The notes under the pieces are model-generated. The model saw only the letters and a list, made by a program, of their open reading frames with translations. It did no database searches and had not been told where the DNA came from. From Myxococcus fulvus (GTDB taxonomy: Bacteria > Myxococcota > Myxococcia > Myxococcales > Myxococcaceae), in NCBI RefSeq assembly GCF_900111765.1, contig NZ_FOIB01000005.1:372001-436000 (forward strand): DNA of 64,000 bases, written 5' to 3'. Of this stretch, positions 60,600 to 64,000 are shown in pieces. The stretch's first letter is position 1. Every line of letters begins with the position of its first letter. Position numbers and translations under genes: made by a program.

Positions 60600-62522
60600 T
60601 CACGACCTGCCGAGACGCGGCTCCAGCTTCAGCAACTCCATGATGCGGTGGGCATCCACGGGGCGGGCCACGTAGTCGCTCGCGCCGGCGGCGAGGCAGC
60701 GCCCCCGCTCCTCGTCGGTCAGCAGCGACGTGACGACCACGATGGGCAGCGCTCCGAAGCGCGCGTCCTTCCGCATCGTCCGCAGGACGTCGTAGCCCTC
60801 GTCCGTCATGGGCACGAGCAGCAGCACCCCATCCACCTCGGGCGAGTCCCACAGGACGCGCAGGGCCTCCCCCATGTTCTCCGCGTGGAAGCTCTCCAGC
60901 CCTCGCGACTCGAGGACGCTGATGAGCGAGAACACCTCGCGGATGTTGTCGTCCACGACGAGCACCCGGTGCCGCGTGGGCCGCTCCAGCAAGGCCTCCT
61001 GGCGCAGCAGCGCCTCACGCATGTCCACGGACTCCCACCCAGCCCCGGCCGACTCCGCCTCCTCCCGCGCGAACCCGGCGAGGTCCGTCGCCGACAACTC
61101 CATCGCCTCCAGCTGAAGGGGCGAGCCAACGCCCCGCGCGACCGCCGCGTCCCGCCCCCCGGCCTCCGCCCCCACATAGACATCCGGAAGGTAGAGCGTG
61201 AACGTACTGCCGCGCCCCAGCTCACTGGCGACCTGCAGCTCTCCGCCCAACAGGCGCGCCAGCTCCCGGCTGATGGACAGGCCCAGCCCCGTGCCGCCGT
61301 ACTTGCGGCCCGTGTCCGCCTCCGCCTGCTGGAACGCCTCGAAGATGCGCTGCAGCTTGTCCTGCGGGATGCCGATTCCCGAGTCCACCACGCTGAACGC
61401 CAGCACCTCCTCGGCGCGATTGAGCACGTCGCTCTCGAAGTGGAACAGGCCCTTCGCCACCGGCGCGACGCGGAGCTCCACCCGCCCCACGTCCGTGAAC
61501 TTGAACGCGTTCGACAGCAGGTTTCGCAGCACCTGCCGCAGCCGCATCGAGTCGGTCCGCAGCGACCGGGGCAGCCCTCCCGACAGCACCACCCCGAAGC
61601 TCAACCGCTTCTGGTCCGCGACATGCTCGAAGTCGCGCTCGATGAGCGACTTCACCTCCGCCAGGGGGAGCTCCTCCGCGACGACCTCCAGCTTCCCCGC
61701 CTCCACCTTCGACAGGTCCAGCAGGTCGTTGATGAGGTCCAGCAGGTCCACGCCCGAGGCGTGAATGGTCCGGGCGTACTCCGCCTCGCGCGGCCCCAGC
61801 CGATGGTCCGAGTCCTCCGAGAGGAGCTTCGCCAGGATGAGCAGGCTGTTGAGCGGCGTGCGCAGCTCGTGGCTGATGTTCGCCAGGAACTCGCTCTTGT
61901 GACGCGACGCCACCGCGAGCTTCTCCGTGAAGCTCATGTTGTCCGTCAGGTCCTTCCACACGCCCGAGACGCCCGTCTCCGTGCTCGCCCCCTCCACGCC
62001 CACCTGCCGGGCCACCCGGTTCACCTCCCGCGCGAAGTCCGTGAGCCGCTCCACCATCGTGTTGACGATGGTCTTCAGCTCCAACGACTCGCCCCGGACG
62101 TCCACCTCCAGCGTCTGCGTCAGGTCTCCACGCGCCACCGCGCCGCTGACGCGGATGAGGTCGCGCACCTGCACGGTGAAGCTGCTGGCGAGCACATTCA
62201 CGCCATCCACCAACTGCCGCCACGCACCCGAGGCATCCGGCACCTCGACCAGGCTCCCCAGCCGCCCCTCCACGCCCACCTCGCGGGAGACGCGGGTCAC
62301 CTCACGTGTGAGCAGAAGGAAGCGCTCGGCCCCGGCGTTGAACGTCTCCGCGATGCGGTCCAACAACGGATGCGTCCCCGACGCGGGCACGCGCCGCGAG
62401 AAGTCACCCTGGTGGGCGGCCTCCATCGCGGCCAGGAGCGCGCGCAGCTGCGCCTGGTCGCTCCCCGTCTTGTGGTTGCCATCGTCTTCCAAGCCTTGCT
62501 CCCGAGACGCCGCACCCGTCAT
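60600..62522 (-). CDS. Soluble hybrid histidine kinase with degenerate receiver
   Basis: This is a 640-residue protein. No membrane segment is seen. Residues ~25-190 hold HAMP-like coiled units with a duplicated 'xVxRVxRxVGVEG' motif ('TRVSREVGVEGRLGSL', 'NRVARQVGVEGASTE'), typical of cytosolic multi-HAMP kinases. HisKA follows at ~205-275 ('FLANISHELRTPLNSLL', with the phospho-His) and HATPase at ~315-430 (N box 'RNLLSNAFKFT', G1 'VDSGIGIP', G2 'KYGGTGLGLSIS'). The C-terminal receiver (~515-635) keeps VVDDN and VVVTS but has 'VDGVLLLVPMTDE' where the phospho-acceptor Asp should be and Arg for the conserved Lys ('VARPVD'), so it is a pseudo-receiver. It lies beside the MshEN-domain gene. Confidence 0.88.
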   Translation of the reverse strand: MTGAASREQGLEDDGNHKTGSDQAQLRALLAAMEAAHQGDFSRRVPASGTHPLLDRIAETFNAGAERFLLLTREVTRVSREVGVEGRLGSLVEVPDASGAWRQLVDGVNVLASSFTVQVRDLIRVSGAVARGDLTQTLEVDVRGESLELKTIVNTMVERLTDFAREVNRVARQVGVEGASTETGVSGVWKDLTDNMSFTEKLAVASRHKSEFLANISHELRTPLNSLLILAKLLSEDSDHRLGPREAEYARTIHASGVDLLDLINDLLDLSKVEAGKLEVVAEELPLAEVKSLIERDFEHVADQKRLSFGVVLSGGLPRSLRTDSMRLRQVLRNLLSNAFKFTDVGRVELRVAPVAKGLFHFESDVLNRAEEVLAFSVVDSGIGIPQDKLQRIFEAFQQAEADTGRKYGGTGLGLSISRELARLLGGELQVASELGRGSTFTLYLPDVYVGAEAGGRDAAVARGVGSPLQLEAMELSATDLAGFAREEAESAGAGWESVDMREALLRQEALLERPTRHRVLVVDDNIREVFSLISVLESRGLESFHAENMGEALRVLWDSPEVDGVLLLVPMTDEGYDVLRTMRKDARFGALPIVVVTSLLTDEERGRCLAAGASDYVARPVDAHRIMELLKLEPRLGRS

Positions 62523-62605
62523 GCCGACGCGGCGCGCGCCCTCTCACGACGCCATCTCGCGGCGACCACGAACACACGCCGCGGTCTCGCTCATCCCGCG
62601 CGACG

Positions 62606-63979
62606 CTACGCGCTCTTGCGACGGCGCATCATCGCCTCGTACGAGCGGCCCACGCTCTGCGAGAGGATCATCAACTCGCCCACGTCCGGCGGCGTGAGCT
62701 GGTCCGGCCCGTTGTCCACGTAGAGCAGGTGCACGACCTTGCCCCGCACCAGCAGCGGGAGGATGACCGCCGTCGTCGGGAAGCCCCCGCCCAGCAGCTT
62801 GTAGAACACGGCCATCGCCGCGTCCCGGCGCACCGGGCCCACGTAGTGCGAGCGCGTGTCGCGCACCAATCGGAACGTGCTCTGCTCGCGAAGCGCCACG
62901 CCGATGCGCCGCACCGCCGACTCGCGCACGCCGGAGCCCATCCCGTGCCAGCCCGTCACCAGGCTGCCCTGCACCGACAGCAGCAGGTTGCGCCGCCACT
63001 TGCCCATCGCGAAGCGCAGCACCGTGCGCGCCACGTCCTCGCGGTCCAGGCTGCGCGACAGCTCCGCCTGCGCCTCCGCGAAGGACAGCGGCGTCGGCGG
63101 CGGCGCGGGAGGCGGCGGCGTCGGCGGCGCCACGGCCACGGGAGGCTGCGCAACCGGCGGCCTGGGAGGCATCTGCGCCACCTGCATCGGAGGCTGCGCC
63201 ACCGGCACGCCCACCTGAGCCGGAGGCGGCGCCACCGGCACGCCCACCTGCATCGGAGGCCGCGCCACGGGAGGCTGCGCCATCTGCACGGGAGGCGGCG
63301 CCACGGGGCGCTGCGGCGGCGCCACGGGCATCGGCGGCGCCTCGAGCACCTCGACGCCGGTGATGACCTCCTCCTCGCCGACCTCGATGTCGACGTCGCC
63401 GTCGGCGCCACCGCGCAGGGCCTGGGCGTAGAGGGACTGGAACTCCTCCTCGCTCATCAGGTCGGGCGGCTTCTCACGCGACTTCGTGAGCTCGACCTCC
63501 TCCCGCGAGCCGGGCTTGGGGCGCGGCCGCACCGCGTTCATGTCGATGGCCCGGAGGGGCCGGAACGCCTTGCTGTAGCGGCGCAGCAGCTGGTTCATCC
63601 GGAACTCGGGGATGACCACCGGCACCACGCGCTTGCCCGTCTTGAACGCAATCGCGTCCAGCGTCGTGAAGTCGTGCGGGTTGACGACCGCGACGCTCAG
63701 CCGCGTCGCGTCCACCCGCATGGGCAACAGCTCCTTGTCGTCCGCCTGGTTGGGCGGCACCAGCTCCAGCGCCTTCGGGTCCGGCACCATCTCGCCGGAG
63801 GCGAACGCGGCGTTGTGCAGCGCGCCCAGCGTCTTCGCCAGGTCCTGCTCGGACAACAGGCCCAGCTCCACCAGGTTCGTCCCGAGCCGACCGCCGTGCA
63901 CCACCTGGGCCTCGAGCGCCTCCTCGAGTCCCTCGGCGGTGACGAGGCCTTCCTTCAGGAGCTGTTCACCCAGGCGCAT
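62606..63979 (-). CDS. MshEN-domain protein with Pro-rich repeat linker and GAF-like C-terminus
   Basis: This is a 457-residue protein. Residues 1-145 form a GspE/PilB N-terminal (MshEN) module ('RLGEQLLKEGLVTAEGLEEAL', 'LGTNLVELGLLSEQDLAKTLG'), a domain that can bind cyclic-di-GMP in other proteins. No ATPase follows. Residues ~205-300 are a Pro/Val/Gln linker of tandem motifs 'QVGVPVAPPPA'. The C-terminal ~150 residues ('LDREDVARTVLRFAMGKWRR...VAVFYKLLGGGFPTTAVILP') resemble a GAF-type fold. The ATG at 63979 lies 22 bases from the window edge and no ribosome site is visible, so an upstream start is not excluded. It may link second-messenger sensing to gliding or secretion; this is inference. 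Confidence 0.82.
   Translation of the reverse strand: MRLGEQLLKEGLVTAEGLEEALEAQVVHGGRLGTNLVELGLLSEQDLAKTLGALHNAAFASGEMVPDPKALELVPPNQADDKELLPMRVDATRLSVAVVNPHDFTTLDAIAFKTGKRVVPVVIPEFRMNQLLRRYSKAFRPLRAIDMNAVRPRPKPGSREEVELTKSREKPPDLMSEEEFQSLYAQALRGGADGDVDIEVGEEEVITGVEVLEAPPMPVAPPQRPVAPPPVQMAQPPVARPPMQVGVPVAPPPAQVGVPVAQPPMQVAQMPPRPPVAQPPVAVAPPTPPPPAPPPTPLSFAEAQAELSRSLDREDVARTVLRFAMGKWRRNLLLSVQGSLVTGWHGMGSGVRESAVRRIGVALREQSTFRLVRDTRSHYVGPVRRDAAMAVFYKLLGGGFPTTAVILPLLVRGKVVHLLYVDNGPDQLTPPDVGELMILSQSVGRSYEAMMRRRKSA
63189..63254. repeat. Two near-perfect 33-bp tandem repeats in the Pro-rich linker
   Basis: Units 63189-63221 and 63222-63254 differ at only a few positions, and more degenerate copies flank them (about 63080-63340). 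They encode the Pro-Val-Gly-Gln linker of the MshEN-domain protein. Confidence 0.7.
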
Positions 63980-64000
63980 GTCGGGCTTGTAGCCGCGCCC

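Overview
The window looks like chromosomal DNA of a myxobacterium, most likely Myxococcaceae (Myxococcus, Corallococcus or Pyxidicoccus relatives). Third codon positions are almost all G or C. The gene content also fits that group: a Ser/Thr kinase fused to a STAND-type NTPase, MopE-type calcium-motif and FG-GAP lipoproteins, DUF4215-type cysteine-rich repeats, a kelch-repeat lipoprotein and an isolated vgrG-rhs island. The assignment rests on gene content only.

Left part (1-23,000). A truncated TPR gene is followed by a four-gene minus-strand type VI effector island: vgrG, a TPR accessory gene, rhs with a GIY-YIG-like toxin tip, and a putative immunity gene joined to rhs by an ATGA overlap. 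Next come three minus-strand envelope genes (a 14-repeat kelch lipoprotein, a small TPR/membrane protein and an FG-GAP/MopE lipoprotein), then hflX, a secreted subtilisin and an orphan lipoprotein whose upstream region holds three copies of a GGCAA-N3-TTGCC palindrome.

Centre (22,900-42,500). Two peptide-export clusters flank a tRNA-CAU gene. The first is a six-gene minus-strand operon. Its HlyD, C39-peptidase ABC and second ABC genes match the order of NHLM-type microcin exporters. These are followed by a TolC-like lipoprotein, an unrecognised 582-residue protein and an aminoglycoside-phosphotransferase-fold kinase. No normal-sized precursor is present. Divergent to the operon is a 14-codon ORF with an ideal Shine-Dalgarno, a Gly-Gly site and its own intrinsic terminator; it is the best candidate for a previously undescribed system. 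The second cluster is a class III lanthipeptide locus: LanKC, a 66-residue precursor whose core carries a threefold C-x-S-S-x-S repeat, and a convergent export operon (two HlyD-like proteins and a C39 ABC transporter).

Right part (42,500-64,000). Two neighbouring paralogues share an almost identical 3' end encoding CHNCH. They are followed by small genes (RHH regulator, 56-codon coupled ORF, BamE-like lipoprotein), a UPF0104-type membrane protein, a CpsB-like PHP phosphatase, yacG, a quinone oxidoreductase, and an operon of kinase-nSTAND fusion, PEGA-like TPR protein and cysteine-rich lipoprotein. The end holds a ureohydrolase (agmatinase-like), a response regulator, an HtrA protease, a pseudokinase with a PEGA-like tail, a soluble hybrid histidine kinase with a degenerate receiver, and a MshEN-domain protein.

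No rRNA, CRISPR array, intact insertion sequence or origin was seen. Decayed coding sequence may lie on both sides of the tRNA.
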